NCBI RefSeq assembly: GCF_003865135.1
Contig: NZ_BHZC01000001.1
Coordinates: 9,176,001-9,240,000, forward strand
Reading direction: 5' to 3'
Length of the DNA: 64,000 nt
DNA from: Streptomyces chrestomyceticus JCM 4735
GTDB lineage: Bacteria > Actinomycetota > Actinomycetes > Streptomycetales > Streptomycetaceae
Shown: positions 1 to 8,815 of the stretch, in pieces
How the letters are laid out: each line of letters begins with the position of its first letter
Numbering within the stretch: the stretch's first letter is position 1
The notes under the pieces: generated by a model
Database searches by the model: none
What the model saw: the letters and a program-made list of their open reading frames with translations, nothing else
What the model was told of the DNA's origin: nothing
Position numbers and translations under genes: made by a program

Positions 1-2
1 GG

Positions 3-368
3 GAGGAGTACACCGGCGCGCCACTGGCCGAGGTCTGCGCGTTCCAATGGCGCAGTACCCACGAGGCGGTACTCGGCCATCTCGCCGACGCGTCGGTCGA
101 CCGCATGACCGTCCGGTTCGAGGACCTGACCGCGAGCCCGGCCAGTCGGATCGCCTCCTTCGAGAAGCTGAGCGAATGGCTCGGCATTTCCCTGACCGGT
201 GACTTCCGGCGGGCGGTGCACCACGGCATCCGGCCGGTCGTGGCGACCGCACGGCCGCGGGAGTGGCGCTGGAAGGAGCGTGCGGCGTTGATCGAGCCGG
301 CCATCGACCGGAAAACCGCCGACACGGCCGAGCGCCTCGGCTACGGGGACCGGTCGGAATGGAGATGA
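3..368 (+). CDS. Sulfotransferase, C-terminal part (5' end outside window)
   Basis: The reading frame is open at the left edge, so only about the last 121 residues are present. They carry the typical C-terminal signature of PAPS-dependent sulfotransferases: VRFEDL, then a leucine-rich stretch ending WLGI (the 3'-phosphate-binding end of the fold), then a WRW-x-ER segment and a final LGYG. Such enzymes move a sulfuryl group from PAPS to an alcohol or amine. The stop codon overlaps the next gene in an ATGA junction, so it is co-translated with the phosphoribosyltransferase, and a CysD gene follows, which fits a sulfate-activation/sulfation pathway. The acceptor cannot be told from this fragment. 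Confidence 0.75.
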   Translation, partial: EEYTGAPLAEVCAFQWRSTHEAVLGHLADASVDRMTVRFEDLTASPASRIASFEKLSEWLGISLTGDFRRAVHHGIRPVVATARPREWRWKERAALIEPAIDRKTADTAERLGYGDRSEWR

Positions 369-904
369 CGCCGCTGGCCACGTGGCTGGCAGGCTATATC
401 CGCGATGTGCCGGACCACCCGTATCCCGGTGTGCTGTTCAAGGACTACGCCTCTCTACTGGCCGATCCGAGAGCGTTCACCGCACTCGTGGACGCCCTGG
501 CCGACGTGTGCTGCCGCCGCGAAGCCACCATGGTCGTCGGTCTTGAGGCCCGCGGATTCCTGCTGGGCGCGCCGGTGGCCGTACGGTCCGGACTGGGACT
601 CGCGGTCATCCGCAAGAGCGGCAAACTGCCGGGCAAGACATTCCGCCGGGTCTACGAACTGGAATACGGGACGGACGAGTTCGAGCTCCAGTGTGACGCC
701 CTGGGGCCGAAGGACCGGGTGGTCGTGGTCGACGACGTACTGGCGACGGGGGGCACCGCCCTGGCGGCCGCGTCCTTGGTGGCGGAGGCGGGGGCGGACG
801 TCGTCGGCGTGGCTTTCATGCTGGAACTGGTGGCACTGTCGGGACGCCGCCGGCTGGCACGCGACCTCGACGGGGTGCCCGTGGACGCCGTGATCGACGC
901 GTGA
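365..904 (+). CDS. apt: Adenine phosphoribosyltransferase-like protein
   Basis: 179 residues, normal length for APRT, which converts adenine and PRPP to AMP. Visible features are the N-terminal IRDVPDHPYPGVLFKD (APRT-type), GLEARGF near residue 59, and the PRPP-binding loop VVVVDDVLATGGTALAA near residues 119-135. I chose the ATG at 365 because it overlaps the upstream stop as ATGA; an ATG six bases earlier is in the same frame. A housekeeping apt normally sits beside secD/secF and relA; here it lies between sulfotransferase and CysD genes, suggesting a pathway copy that recycles adenine or works on a nucleotide intermediate. Confidence 0.88.
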   Translation: MTPLATWLAGYIRDVPDHPYPGVLFKDYASLLADPRAFTALVDALADVCCRREATMVVGLEARGFLLGAPVAVRSGLGLAVIRKSGKLPGKTFRRVYELEYGTDEFELQCDALGPKDRVVVVDDVLATGGTALAAASLVAEAGADVVGVAFMLELVALSGRRRLARDLDGVPVDAVIDA

Positions 905-916
905 GGGGCGGAGCCG

Positions 917-1888
917 ATGCGGGCAGTGGGCGAAGAAGGGGCCTCCACGGCCACCGGGGCAGCCGGTCCGGACGGCACCGGCGGCCCTTCGGTCCGTTCT
1001 CTGGCCTACCTCGACGTGCTGGAATCCGAGTCGGTGCACATTCTTCGCGAGGTGGCCGGAGAATTCGAGCGGCCGGTCATCCTCTTTTCCGGCGGCAAAG
1101 ACTCGATTGTTGTGCTCCATCTGGCGCTGAAGGCTTTTGCGCCGGCTCCCTTGCCTTTCGAGCTGCTGCACGTGGACACCGGCCACAATTTCCCGGAAGT
1201 CATGGACCACCGGGACCGTACCGTGGCCGTGCACAGACTCCGGCTGCGGGTCGCCTCCGTACAGCGGTACATCGACGAGGGGAAGCTGCGCGAGCGCCCG
1301 GACGGTACCCGCAACCCGCTGCAGACGGTGCCGCTGCTGGACGCCATCGCGGCCGGCCGGCACGACGCGGTGCTCGGCGGCGCCCGGCGGGACGAGGAGA
1401 AGGCGCGCGCCAAGGAGCGGGTGTTCTCGCTGCGGGACGACTTCGGCGCGTGGGACCCCCGCCGGCAACGGCCGGAACTCTGGGAGCTGTACAACGGGCG
1501 GCACGCCCCCGGCGAACATGTGCGCGTCTTCCCGCTGTCCAACTGGACCGAACTGGACGTGTGGCACTACATCGCCCGGGAGAAGGTCGAGCTTCCGGAC
1601 ATCTATTTCGCCCACGAACGCACGGTGTTCCGCCGCGACGGCATGTGGCTGTCACCGGGGGAGTGGGGCGGGCCGAGGAAAGGCGAGACCGTGGAACGGC
1701 GGACGGTACGGTTCCGGACGGTCGGCGACATGTCGTGCACCGGGGCGGTGGACTCCGACGCCCGGACGGTGGAGCAGGTCATCGCCGAGATCGCGGCGTC
1801 ACGGCTGACCGAGCGGGGTGCCACCCGGGCCGACGACCGGATGTCCGAGGCCGCGATGGAGGACCGCAAGCGCGAGGGCTACTTCTGA
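917..1888 (+). CDS. cysD: Sulfate adenylyltransferase subunit 2 (CysD-like)
   Basis: 323 residues. CysD is the ATP pyrophosphatase half of ATP sulfurylase, making APS from ATP and sulfate. The PP-loop SGGKDS is at residues 58-63, followed by HVDTGHNFPEV, GGARRDEEKARAKER, FPLSNWTELDVW and the family end AMEDRKREGYF. The first 25 residues are a Gly/Ala-rich extension. The usual GTPase partner CysN is not in the window, and no APS kinase follows, so it either pairs with a CysN encoded elsewhere or to the left of the window, or has been repurposed. It starts 12 bases after apt, in the same operon. Confidence 0.9.
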   Translation: MRAVGEEGASTATGAAGPDGTGGPSVRSLAYLDVLESESVHILREVAGEFERPVILFSGGKDSIVVLHLALKAFAPAPLPFELLHVDTGHNFPEVMDHRDRTVAVHRLRLRVASVQRYIDEGKLRERPDGTRNPLQTVPLLDAIAAGRHDAVLGGARRDEEKARAKERVFSLRDDFGAWDPRRQRPELWELYNGRHAPGEHVRVFPLSNWTELDVWHYIAREKVELPDIYFAHERTVFRRDGMWLSPGEWGGPRKGETVERRTVRFRTVGDMSCTGAVDSDARTVEQVIAEIAASRLTERGATRADDRMSEAAMEDRKREGYF

Positions 1889-2064
1889 TGTGACACCACG
1901 CTGGCCGCCCTTCGCCGGTGGAATCGGAGGTACTGAGTGGTATCGCCGGAGTGTCCGATAAAAGGAGCTTCGGTGACGCATCGGCGATTGCCGGACAGCG
2001 GGGTGGCGAGAATTCACCGTACCCGGCGATGCGGGGAATGCGGCAGAAGCGAAAATGCTAATGT

Positions 2065-2943
2065 GTGCCGATGTATTTGCACGAAGATGAGACCATGCGC
2101 ATCGAGCGGGCGCTGGGGCAGGCAGTAAAATCGGCGGAGCGAATCCAGGGGCGGGGCTACACGAACAATCGCCGCTGGCTCGTCCGTCTGGCCCACGACC
2201 GGACCGCGTTCGTCAAACACGCCGACGACGCCATCACCGCCGAGTGGCTGCGCAGGGAGTACGAAGTCTATGACGCGCTCCGTCTCGACGTGGTGCCGCG
2301 CGTGCTCGGGTGGTACGACGACGGGGAGCTTCCGGTGCTCGTCCTGGAAGACCTCTCCGACGGCGACTGGAGCCCTCCCTGGTCGCGGGAGAAGATCGAC
2401 GCGGTGCTCGCGACGCTCCGGGCGGTCGCCGGACACGCGCCGCCTCCCGGGCTGCCGACGGCCCGCTCCACACACATGGGCGAGGACAACTGGCCCGAGG
2501 TGGCGGCTGATCCGAAGCCGTTCCTCTCCCTGGGACTGTGTTCCGCCGACTGGCTGGACCGCGCGCTCCCCGTTCTGCTCGAAGCGGCGCGCCCGGAGCA
2601 GTTGGACGGTGACAGCCTGCTGCACCTGGACGTCCGCAGCGACAACCTGTGCTTCCGGGCGGGACGGGCGTTCCTGTTCGACTGGAATCACGCCGCGATC
2701 GGAAACGCACAGTTCGACGTCGCCTTCTGGCTGCCGAGCCTCCGCCTGGAGGGCGGGCCGGAACCGGAGGAAGTGGCCGACGTGACGCCCGAACTGGCCG
2801 CGTTGGTGGCCGGCTTCTTCGCCGCGCGGGCCGGCCTGCCGGTGATTCCGCAGGCGCCGATGGTGCGTGACATTCAGCGTCGTCAGCTCGAAGTGGCGCT
2901 GCCCTGGGCGGCCCGGGCTCTGGGGCTGCCCACGCCGTCCTGA
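2065..2943 (+). CDS. APH-family phosphotransferase
   Basis: 292 residues from a GTG; ATG codons at 2071 and 2095 are alternatives and 2095 may be the true start. The protein-kinase-like fold of aminoglycoside/choline-type kinases is shown by VLVLEDLSDGDW (hinge), the catalytic loop HLDVRSDN at residues 187-194 (base Asp189, metal-binding Asn194) and the metal-binding FDWNHA with Asp206. It should transfer the ATP gamma-phosphate to a small hydroxyl compound, either as a biosynthetic nucleoside/sugar kinase or as self-protection. It lies 176 bp after cysD and ends at a strong hairpin. The substrate is not predictable. Confidence 0.8.
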   Translation: MPMYLHEDETMRIERALGQAVKSAERIQGRGYTNNRRWLVRLAHDRTAFVKHADDAITAEWLRREYEVYDALRLDVVPRVLGWYDDGELPVLVLEDLSDGDWSPPWSREKIDAVLATLRAVAGHAPPPGLPTARSTHMGEDNWPEVAADPKPFLSLGLCSADWLDRALPVLLEAARPEQLDGDSLLHLDVRSDNLCFRAGRAFLFDWNHAAIGNAQFDVAFWLPSLRLEGGPEPEEVADVTPELAALVAGFFAARAGLPVIPQAPMVRDIQRRQLEVALPWAARALGLPTPS

Positions 2944-2957
2944 AGGAACGACCGCCA

Positions 2958-2998
2958 CCGCCGAGGGGCCCGTGATTTCCCGTGCGGCCCCTCGGCGG
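2958..2998 (+). terminator. Rho-independent-like hairpin after the kinase gene
   Basis: A perfect 13-bp stem (CCGCCGAGGGGCC and its complement, 2958-2970 and 2986-2998) with a 15-base loop lies 15 bp past the stop. It probably ends the first transcript, so the radical SAM gene is likely to have its own promoter in 2999-3261, where nothing else was recognised. Confidence 0.7.
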
Positions 2999-3261
2999 AA
3001 TAGGTGCTGACGGCCGGTGCGTATGACGCTTGACGCTCCGAGAGGCGCGTCGTTAGCCTGCTGGGAAATCGAGCAGGGACCCCCTTCGGTGCACGCGCGG
3101 GAAGCGCGCGGCCATTCCCGTCGCACGACGGTCGGAGGACCTGCCCGTCTGCTCGCCCGTCGATCCGGCGAATTCTGTTCTTCAGCACCGCTGCCGCCGA
3201 TTCCGGCCGGACACGCGTCCGGCCGGGCGTGATCGGTGCGGTGACGACAGAGAGGGTAACC

Positions 3262-4611
3262 ATGCGGGTTGTCATCATCTTTCCGCACGTTGGGTACTGC
3301 ACGGGATGGCGCCCGCACTTGGCGACGGAAGTCAAGAACGGTTCGACCTACCACATCGCGCAGGCGCTGACGTATCTCTACAGCATCGCGCGGCACTACA
3401 CACCGGACGCCTGGGTCGTCGACTTCAACTTCGGTACGTACGAGGAGAACATGCGGCGGGTCCTGGACCACCGTCCGGACGCGGTGCTGATCTCCTCGAC
3501 GGTCAACTCGTACGACAGCACGCGCCAGATCGCCCTCGACATGTCCCGGCGCTCGCCCGCGAAACTCTTCGTCGGCGGGCCGGCCGTCAGCTCCAACCAC
3601 TTCCTCCGGCCCGACCTGCTCAAGCTGGAAGCCGACTGCGAGTTCGTGGTGACCAACCGCGACATCTTCGCGTGGGCGAAGCAGGTGTTCGGCCGGGCGG
3701 ACGACCTGAAGTTCCGTACCTTCCGGCCGGACAACTCCTGGATCGGCGAGACCTACGCGCCCGAGGTACGGGACAAGATCCGCTACACGGTCGTCACCAG
3801 CATCGGCTGCACGTACAAGTGCACCTTCTGTCTGAACCCCATGGTCTACAAGATCAATTACAAGGATCCGGAGATCCTGCGGGACGAGGTCCGCTACCTC
3901 CAGACGGAGTACGGCGCCGACGCGGTGTCCGTGGCCGACCCGTTCTTCTTCATGCGCCAGCAGCACGCCGACGAAATGATGGACGTGCTGTCGGAGGCCG
4001 GTATCGCCTGGTCGCAGCAGACGTGTCTGGTGACGCTCACCGACGAGAACCTGGACCGGATGGCCGAGACGGGATGCCACTCCGTCCTCGTGGGTATCGA
4101 GAACTTCACCAGCAAGGAGATCAACAAGCCGGTGGAGGTGGAGAGTTTCGAGGACCGTCTCCAGTACGCCGCAGCGCGCGGCATCTCCATCAAGCCCAGC
4201 TTCATCTCCGGTCTGCTCGACATCGACTACGAGGCCGACCTCGGACAGATCGACTACATCCGCAGCATCATCAGCCGGGGTCTCGTCCCCAACTACCACA
4301 TTCAGTCGAACATCTACACGCCGTACATCCCGGACGCACGCGACCGGCTGCTGGACATACCGTTCCGCTTCTGGGGCGTGATGCCGGTGACGGCCCAAGA
4401 CGAAGATCACTGGAAAAGGAATCTCCACCTGTGCGACATGATCTACGAGTCGGTGTTCCCGGAGACGGCTCAGCGTTACCAGGAGGTCCGGGCCGAGTAC
4501 CTGGACATCCTGGACCGGCAGGAGACGATGTGGCTGAGCCACCGGCCGGTCCCGCCGGTGCCGCCGGAGAAGCGCATTCACCTGCTGACCTCCGGCAAAG
4601 TACGGGTGTGA
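3262..4611 (+). CDS. B12-binding-type radical SAM protein
   Basis: 449 residues. The ATG at 3262 is preceded by AGAGAGG at good spacing; a GTG 33 bases upstream is in frame but has no ribosome site. The N-terminal 1-150 has the Rossmann-like pattern of cobalamin-binding domains (VVIIFPHVG, AVLISSTVNSYD, KLFVGGPAVSS). The radical SAM domain carries C-x3-C-x2-C as CTYKCTFC, Cys183, Cys187 and Cys190, ligands of the 4Fe-4S cluster that cleaves SAM. Its stop overlaps the HAD gene start by four bases. A radical SAM enzyme beside sulfotransferase and sulfatase-fold genes recalls sulfamoyl-nucleoside clusters, where such an enzyme is tied to the sulfamoyl group; the reaction is not predictable from sequence. 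Confidence 0.85.
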   Translation: MRVVIIFPHVGYCTGWRPHLATEVKNGSTYHIAQALTYLYSIARHYTPDAWVVDFNFGTYEENMRRVLDHRPDAVLISSTVNSYDSTRQIALDMSRRSPAKLFVGGPAVSSNHFLRPDLLKLEADCEFVVTNRDIFAWAKQVFGRADDLKFRTFRPDNSWIGETYAPEVRDKIRYTVVTSIGCTYKCTFCLNPMVYKINYKDPEILRDEVRYLQTEYGADAVSVADPFFFMRQQHADEMMDVLSEAGIAWSQQTCLVTLTDENLDRMAETGCHSVLVGIENFTSKEINKPVEVESFEDRLQYAAARGISIKPSFISGLLDIDYEADLGQIDYIRSIISRGLVPNYHIQSNIYTPYIPDARDRLLDIPFRFWGVMPVTAQDEDHWKRNLHLCDMIYESVFPETAQRYQEVRAEYLDILDRQETMWLSHRPVPPVPPEKRIHLLTSGKVRV

Positions 4612-5297
4612 CGGCCCATATCGTCTGGGACTGGAACGGCACGCTCTTCGACGACATCGACATCAGCGTCGCCGCGGCCAGCGCCGCCTGCCGGACCGTC
4701 GGCGGCGGGGACATCACGCACGAGGCATACCGCAGGGCCTTCACCCGCCCGGTCCGCAGTTTCTACGCGAGCCTGCTGGAACGGCCTTTCACCGACCTCC
4801 AGTGGAAAGCCATCGCGGAGTGCTATCACCGGACGTACCGGGATCTGCTGGACCGGGCCCGGCTGCGGGAAGGCGTCGCCGAAATCCTGGACAGCCTGGC
4901 GGGTGCCGGCGTCACCCATTCCCTGCTGTCGATGGGGGAGCACGACGAGGTGGTCGCCCTGCTCGAACGAGAGGGCCTGCTGTCCCGCTTCCTGGTCGCC
5001 GAGGGGATGACCCGGCAGCAACGCACCGAGAGCAAACAGGCCGCACTGGCCCGGCATCTGGACGCCGTACGGGAGCGGCATCCGGACGAGCTGAGCGTGG
5101 ACCGGGTGCTGCTCATCGGTGACACCCTGGACGACAACGAAGCGGCCGTCGCGGTCGGTGCCTCGTGCGTGCTGCTCGCCGACGGCTCGTACGACCCGGA
5201 GAAGGCGGCGGCCGTCGCCGTACCCGTCGCCGCCAGCCTCAGTGCCGCGGCCGAACTGGGGCTGCGGGCGATCTCGGCCCGCCCCGGCCCCGGATGA
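4608..5297 (+). CDS. HAD-superfamily hydrolase (phosphatase)
   Basis: 229 residues, starting at a GTG that overlaps the radical SAM stop as GTGA. HAD motif I is WDWNGTLFDD with nucleophile Asp8; motif II/III are around SLLSMGEHDE and the lysine in RTESKQAAL; motif IV is LLIGDTLDDNEAA near residue 167, with metal-binding acidic residues. It is the phosphoglycolate-phosphatase-like class and probably removes a phosphate from a small metabolite. Since adenylylated or phosphorylated nucleosides are expected from the neighbouring apt and kinase genes, a nucleotide or 3',5'-bisphosphate dephosphorylation role is plausible but inferred. Confidence 0.85.
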   Translation: MTAHIVWDWNGTLFDDIDISVAAASAACRTVGGGDITHEAYRRAFTRPVRSFYASLLERPFTDLQWKAIAECYHRTYRDLLDRARLREGVAEILDSLAGAGVTHSLLSMGEHDEVVALLEREGLLSRFLVAEGMTRQQRTESKQAALARHLDAVRERHPDELSVDRVLLIGDTLDDNEAAVAVGASCVLLADGSYDPEKAAAVAVPVAASLSAAAELGLRAISARPGPG

Positions 5298-5468
5298 CCG
5301 CCGCCGCCGACGGAGCCCGGCCCGCGGGCCGCTGACGGCGCACGGCTTGCGGCCGGAGCGCGCCGTCCGCCACCCCTCCCGCCCCCGCTCAGGGGGCGGG
5401 ACTCTCCGCATCACCGACAGCGTCGTGACGAGTGGTCCGACCACGCCTGAGCGAGAGGAATCACGCCC

Positions 5469-6893
5469 ATGAGCGCTCCCCAGCCGTACGACCATGTCGT
5501 GTTCATATCCCTGGACTGCCTGCGGAGCGACGGCGTCGGAGCCAACCCGCACAAACTCTGGCCACTCCGCTATCCCGACCTGCGGGCACCCGCTACCCCC
5601 GTACTGGACGACCTGGCGAATTCCGGCGCCTTCTTCACCAACGTCATCGCCTCCGCGCCGTACACCTCCGCCGCCCACGCCACGGTATTCACCGGACAGT
5701 ACCCGGCCCGCCACGGCCTGCACGCCTTCTACGAAGGATTCCTGCGCAGCCCGTCGGTGTTCACCCACGCCCGCCGTGCCGGCCGGCAGACCCTCATGAA
5801 GGTCGACTTCCCCGTCATCCTCGGCGACCAACTGGGATTCACCGCGGACATCGACACCTACCTCGTAGAGGAGGACCAGAAGTTCATCGACGCCGTGCTC
5901 GCCACGGAGACGTCCCTGTCGCTGGCCCACTTCGCCGGAATGCACATGCCGTACGGCTTCCACAACCTCCGCTTCGGCGGCTCGGCCTACCAGGAGAAGA
6001 TCGCCTGGATGGAGAGCCTGCTGCCCGAAGAGGTTCCCCACCAGGTCGACGAACTGAACGAGACCTATCGCACCCCGGCGGACATGGCGCTGTTCCTGCG
6101 GTATAAGCGGGCCGTCAACTACCTCTACGCCGCGGGCAAGTACGACACCCTCTTCCAGATGTACCTGGACGGAATCGAGTTCTTCCTCAAGAGCCGCTTC
6201 GAGCCGTTCCTCACCCAGCTCGTCGACCGGGTACGCCAAGCGGGCAAGACGCTGCTGCTGGTCCTGTTCGGGGACCACGGCCAGCAGTTCGAGGACGACT
6301 CGTACGGCAACTTCAACTCGCTGGAGGAAGGCGTCCTCCGGATACCGTTGATCATCGCGGGAGACGGTGTCGCCCAGGGCCGGCATCTCCGGCGCATTCG
6401 CTCCGCCGACATAGCGCCCACGGTCATGGAACTGGCCGGAATCGACGTCCCCTGGCGCGGGCTCTTCGACGGGGAATCCCGCGCCGACGTGGTTCGGGGA
6501 CGGACCGCGCTCACCGAGGACGCACCGGCACTGGCCCAGGCGTACACCTCCGACGCGCGGCAATTCGTGCATTACCAGAAACGCCAGCGCGCCGGCGAGG
6601 ACCCAGGGGCGCTGCCGCACGTACTTCTGGGCGAGAGCGCTTACCTGGACCGCACCAGGCTGGTCCGGCTGAACTACCGCTACACCGACCAGATGAGCCG
6701 CCTGACTCCCGACGAGCGGGTACGCACGGAACGTTTCGACGAAAACACCATCCCCCACATCCAGGAAGGCGCCCCCGACCCCAAACTGCTCGCCGTCCTG
6801 GACGACTACAACCGCTCCCTGGGCCCGGCCCGCGACAACGCCCCGCCCGAATCGGTACGGGAGGGCCTGCGCAGTCTCGGCTATCCGCTCTGA
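5469..6893 (+). CDS. Sulfatase / type I phosphodiesterase-fold enzyme with Thr nucleophile
   Basis: 474 residues, ATG preceded by GAGAGGAA. The alkaline-phosphatase superfamily core is clear: FISLDCLRSDG with metal ligand Asp16, APYTSAAHATVFTGQYPARHG at residues 63 onward, and LFGDHGQQF near residue 268 with metal-binding DH. In true sulfatases the active-site motif is C/S-x-P-S-R with formylglycine; here the aligned position is Thr66 in P-Y-T-S-A, so no formylglycine can form. It therefore looks like a phosphodiesterase, phosphonate-type hydrolase or a sulfuryl/phosphoryl transferase rather than an arylsulfatase. No signal peptide is seen, so it acts in the cytoplasm, presumably in the same pathway as the sulfotransferase. 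Confidence 0.82.
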   Translation: MSAPQPYDHVVFISLDCLRSDGVGANPHKLWPLRYPDLRAPATPVLDDLANSGAFFTNVIASAPYTSAAHATVFTGQYPARHGLHAFYEGFLRSPSVFTHARRAGRQTLMKVDFPVILGDQLGFTADIDTYLVEEDQKFIDAVLATETSLSLAHFAGMHMPYGFHNLRFGGSAYQEKIAWMESLLPEEVPHQVDELNETYRTPADMALFLRYKRAVNYLYAAGKYDTLFQMYLDGIEFFLKSRFEPFLTQLVDRVRQAGKTLLLVLFGDHGQQFEDDSYGNFNSLEEGVLRIPLIIAGDGVAQGRHLRRIRSADIAPTVMELAGIDVPWRGLFDGESRADVVRGRTALTEDAPALAQAYTSDARQFVHYQKRQRAGEDPGALPHVLLGESAYLDRTRLVRLNYRYTDQMSRLTPDERVRTERFDENTIPHIQEGAPDPKLLAVLDDYNRSLGPARDNAPPESVREGLRSLGYPL

Positions 6894-6943
6894 CACCCGC
6901 GCGCGACGTCCACCGCCGACGAGCGGTCACCTTCACCGAAAAC

Positions 6944-6982
6944 TCCCGGTCGACGACGGCACGCTGCCGCCATCGACCGGGA
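6944..6982. terminator. Hairpin between convergent genes
   Basis: TCCCGGTCGA (6944-6953) pairs perfectly with 6973-6982 around a 19-base loop that contains its own short GGCA/TGCC stem. It sits between the sulfatase-fold gene and the convergent antiporter and can serve both strands. Confidence 0.6.
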
Positions 6983-7045
6983 CGTCCCATTCGGCCGAAG
7001 ACTTCCCCACGCTCAAAGCTTCCCCGCAGTCCATGCACTCCGTAC

Positions 7046-8287
7046 TCAATGCTTCTTCGCGCGCTCGCCGACCACCGGGGCCGGGGCACTGTCCTCCGGA
7101 GCCTTGGCGAACAACGTCAACAGCGGTCCGGTCATGGCCGTGGTCGCGATCGCCATGATGACCATCACGGAATAGAAGGACCGGTCGATGATGCCGGCGT
7201 CCAGAGCGACCGCCACGATCACGATCTCGGTCAGTCCCCGCGTATTCATCAGCAGCGCCGTCGGCAGCGCCTCCGCATGCCCGATACCGGAGAGCCGGGC
7301 GCCCGCGTACGCCCCGCCGATCTTGGACACCATCGCCGTGCAGATGACCAGCGCGATGACGGCCACGGCCGACACGCCGACCGCCGAAAGGTCGACATTC
7401 ATGCCGGCCAGGACGAAGTACGGCGGCAGCATGAGCTGCCCGATCTGATGCATGCTGCGGGGCACCGACCCCCGCAGTTCCGCCATCTCCTTGCGCGGCA
7501 TGACGGCGCCGAACGCCAAGGCGCCGAAGATGAAGTGGATGCCGAGCCATTCCGTGACCGCGCACGACAGCATGAGCCCCAGAAACACGGCGGAGACGAG
7601 TCCGGCACCCGCCCGGTTCCGCCGCAGGCTCGCACGTACCGCCGACCTCAGCAACGGCCGGGCCACGACGAGCAGAACGAGGTAGAGCGGCAGCAGTAAT
7701 ACCCGCACCTGTCCCGATCCCCCCGCGTAAGCCACCACTCCCGCGAGGCAGACCCAGGCGGTCAGATCACCGACCGCCGCCGCGCCCAGGGCGAGATTGC
7801 CGACGGGCCGGCCGTTCAGCCCGCGGTCCGAAAGAATCCTGACGAGTACGGGGAGCGCCGTCACGGACATGGCGAGGGCGACGAAGAGGACGAATGCCGT
7901 ACGGTTCGCAGGGGCGTACTGGTCGGCGAGAAACAGCGCCACCGCCGCGCCCAGAGCGAGTGGACACAGGATCGACCCGATGAGCAGCCCCCGTGACCCG
8001 GTCGCCCGGCGGTAGAGCATCGACAGGTCCAGTTCGTAACCGGCGGCGAACATGAAAGCCGCCAGCCCGATATCGGCCACCGCACTGAGCAGCGGCTTCA
8101 CTTCGCCGGGCAGAACGACCGCGACCAGGTCGGGGGAGAGGACCATGGGACTGGCCAAGAGGCCCGCGCAAATCTCCCCGACCACCCGCGGCTGCCCGAC
8201 CAGACGCGCCAGCCAGCCGAAGAGCTTCGCACAGCCCAGAACGAGTGCCAGGGCCAGAAAGAACTGCGAGAGGATGGTTCCGCTCAT
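7046..8287 (-). CDS. CPA2-family cation/proton antiporter
   Basis: 413 residues, ATG with GGAG upstream; longer readings into 8288-8503 lack membrane character. It is almost entirely hydrophobic with about 12 membrane segments, in the pattern of KefB/NapA-like exchangers: VGEICAGLLASP in TM2, AAFMFAAGYELDLSML in TM4-5, the GAAAVGDLTAW segment carrying the ion-binding Asp, and MNTRGLTEIVIVAVAL. It exchanges Na+ or K+ for protons across the plasma membrane. The charged tail ends AKKH and there is no regulatory RCK/TrkA domain. It converges on the left cluster and could be its border or a member. Confidence 0.85.
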   Translation of the reverse strand: MSGTILSQFFLALALVLGCAKLFGWLARLVGQPRVVGEICAGLLASPMVLSPDLVAVVLPGEVKPLLSAVADIGLAAFMFAAGYELDLSMLYRRATGSRGLLIGSILCPLALGAAVALFLADQYAPANRTAFVLFVALAMSVTALPVLVRILSDRGLNGRPVGNLALGAAAVGDLTAWVCLAGVVAYAGGSGQVRVLLLPLYLVLLVVARPLLRSAVRASLRRNRAGAGLVSAVFLGLMLSCAVTEWLGIHFIFGALAFGAVMPRKEMAELRGSVPRSMHQIGQLMLPPYFVLAGMNVDLSAVGVSAVAVIALVICTAMVSKIGGAYAGARLSGIGHAEALPTALLMNTRGLTEIVIVAVALDAGIIDRSFYSVMVIMAIATTAMTGPLLTLFAKAPEDSAPAPVVGERAKKH

Positions 8288-8815
8288 ATAAGCGACTCCA
8301 GGTCCGTGACGGGCGCTTGCGCAGAGTGCGAAAGGGGCCGTGCGGCGCGATCGGTCCGACACCCCGGCACTACGGGACTCCGGCACCGGGAAAGGGGAAC
8401 ATCGGGAGCCGTGGACGGACCAGGGTGCGAGGTGCGACCCGAACGCGCACGATGCCCGGCAATCCGTCATCCGCGCGTTGCGCACACACTCCACCGACCG
8501 CACCTCATGAGAGGCGTGACGCTTCGTAGGAGCTCTTGAACCGTTATACGGTCATTGCTGGATATACGCCAGAGTCGTCGGCGGGACCACCCCGACGCGA
8601 AACCGGCCAGAACCCGACCCGAATCGGACAGGGCACGCCCTGCCCTTTCCCCTCATCTGATTGTTGCCACCCGCCGGTCCCCGGCCATGGTGGAGTTCAC
8701 CGCACATCTTCCTGCCTGACCTGGGCAAACGGAGAGGTGTAACGGATTCGGCGAGCAGACGTAAGAGACGGTGAGGGCTTCGGCCTTCGCCCACGTACCC
8801 AGGAGACGCCCCTCC
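8288..8815. other. Intergenic region, no gene recognised
   Basis: 528 bp between divergently transcribed genes. Reading frames here have no family resemblance and poor coding pattern. It must hold the promoters of the antiporter and of the small zinc-binding protein gene. No repeat or RNA structure stood out. Confidence 0.6.

Noticed and set aside
2014..4581. 855-codon minus-strand open frame across the kinase and radical SAM genes
   Set aside because: It lies opposite two genes with clear catalytic motifs and has no recognisable domain itself.
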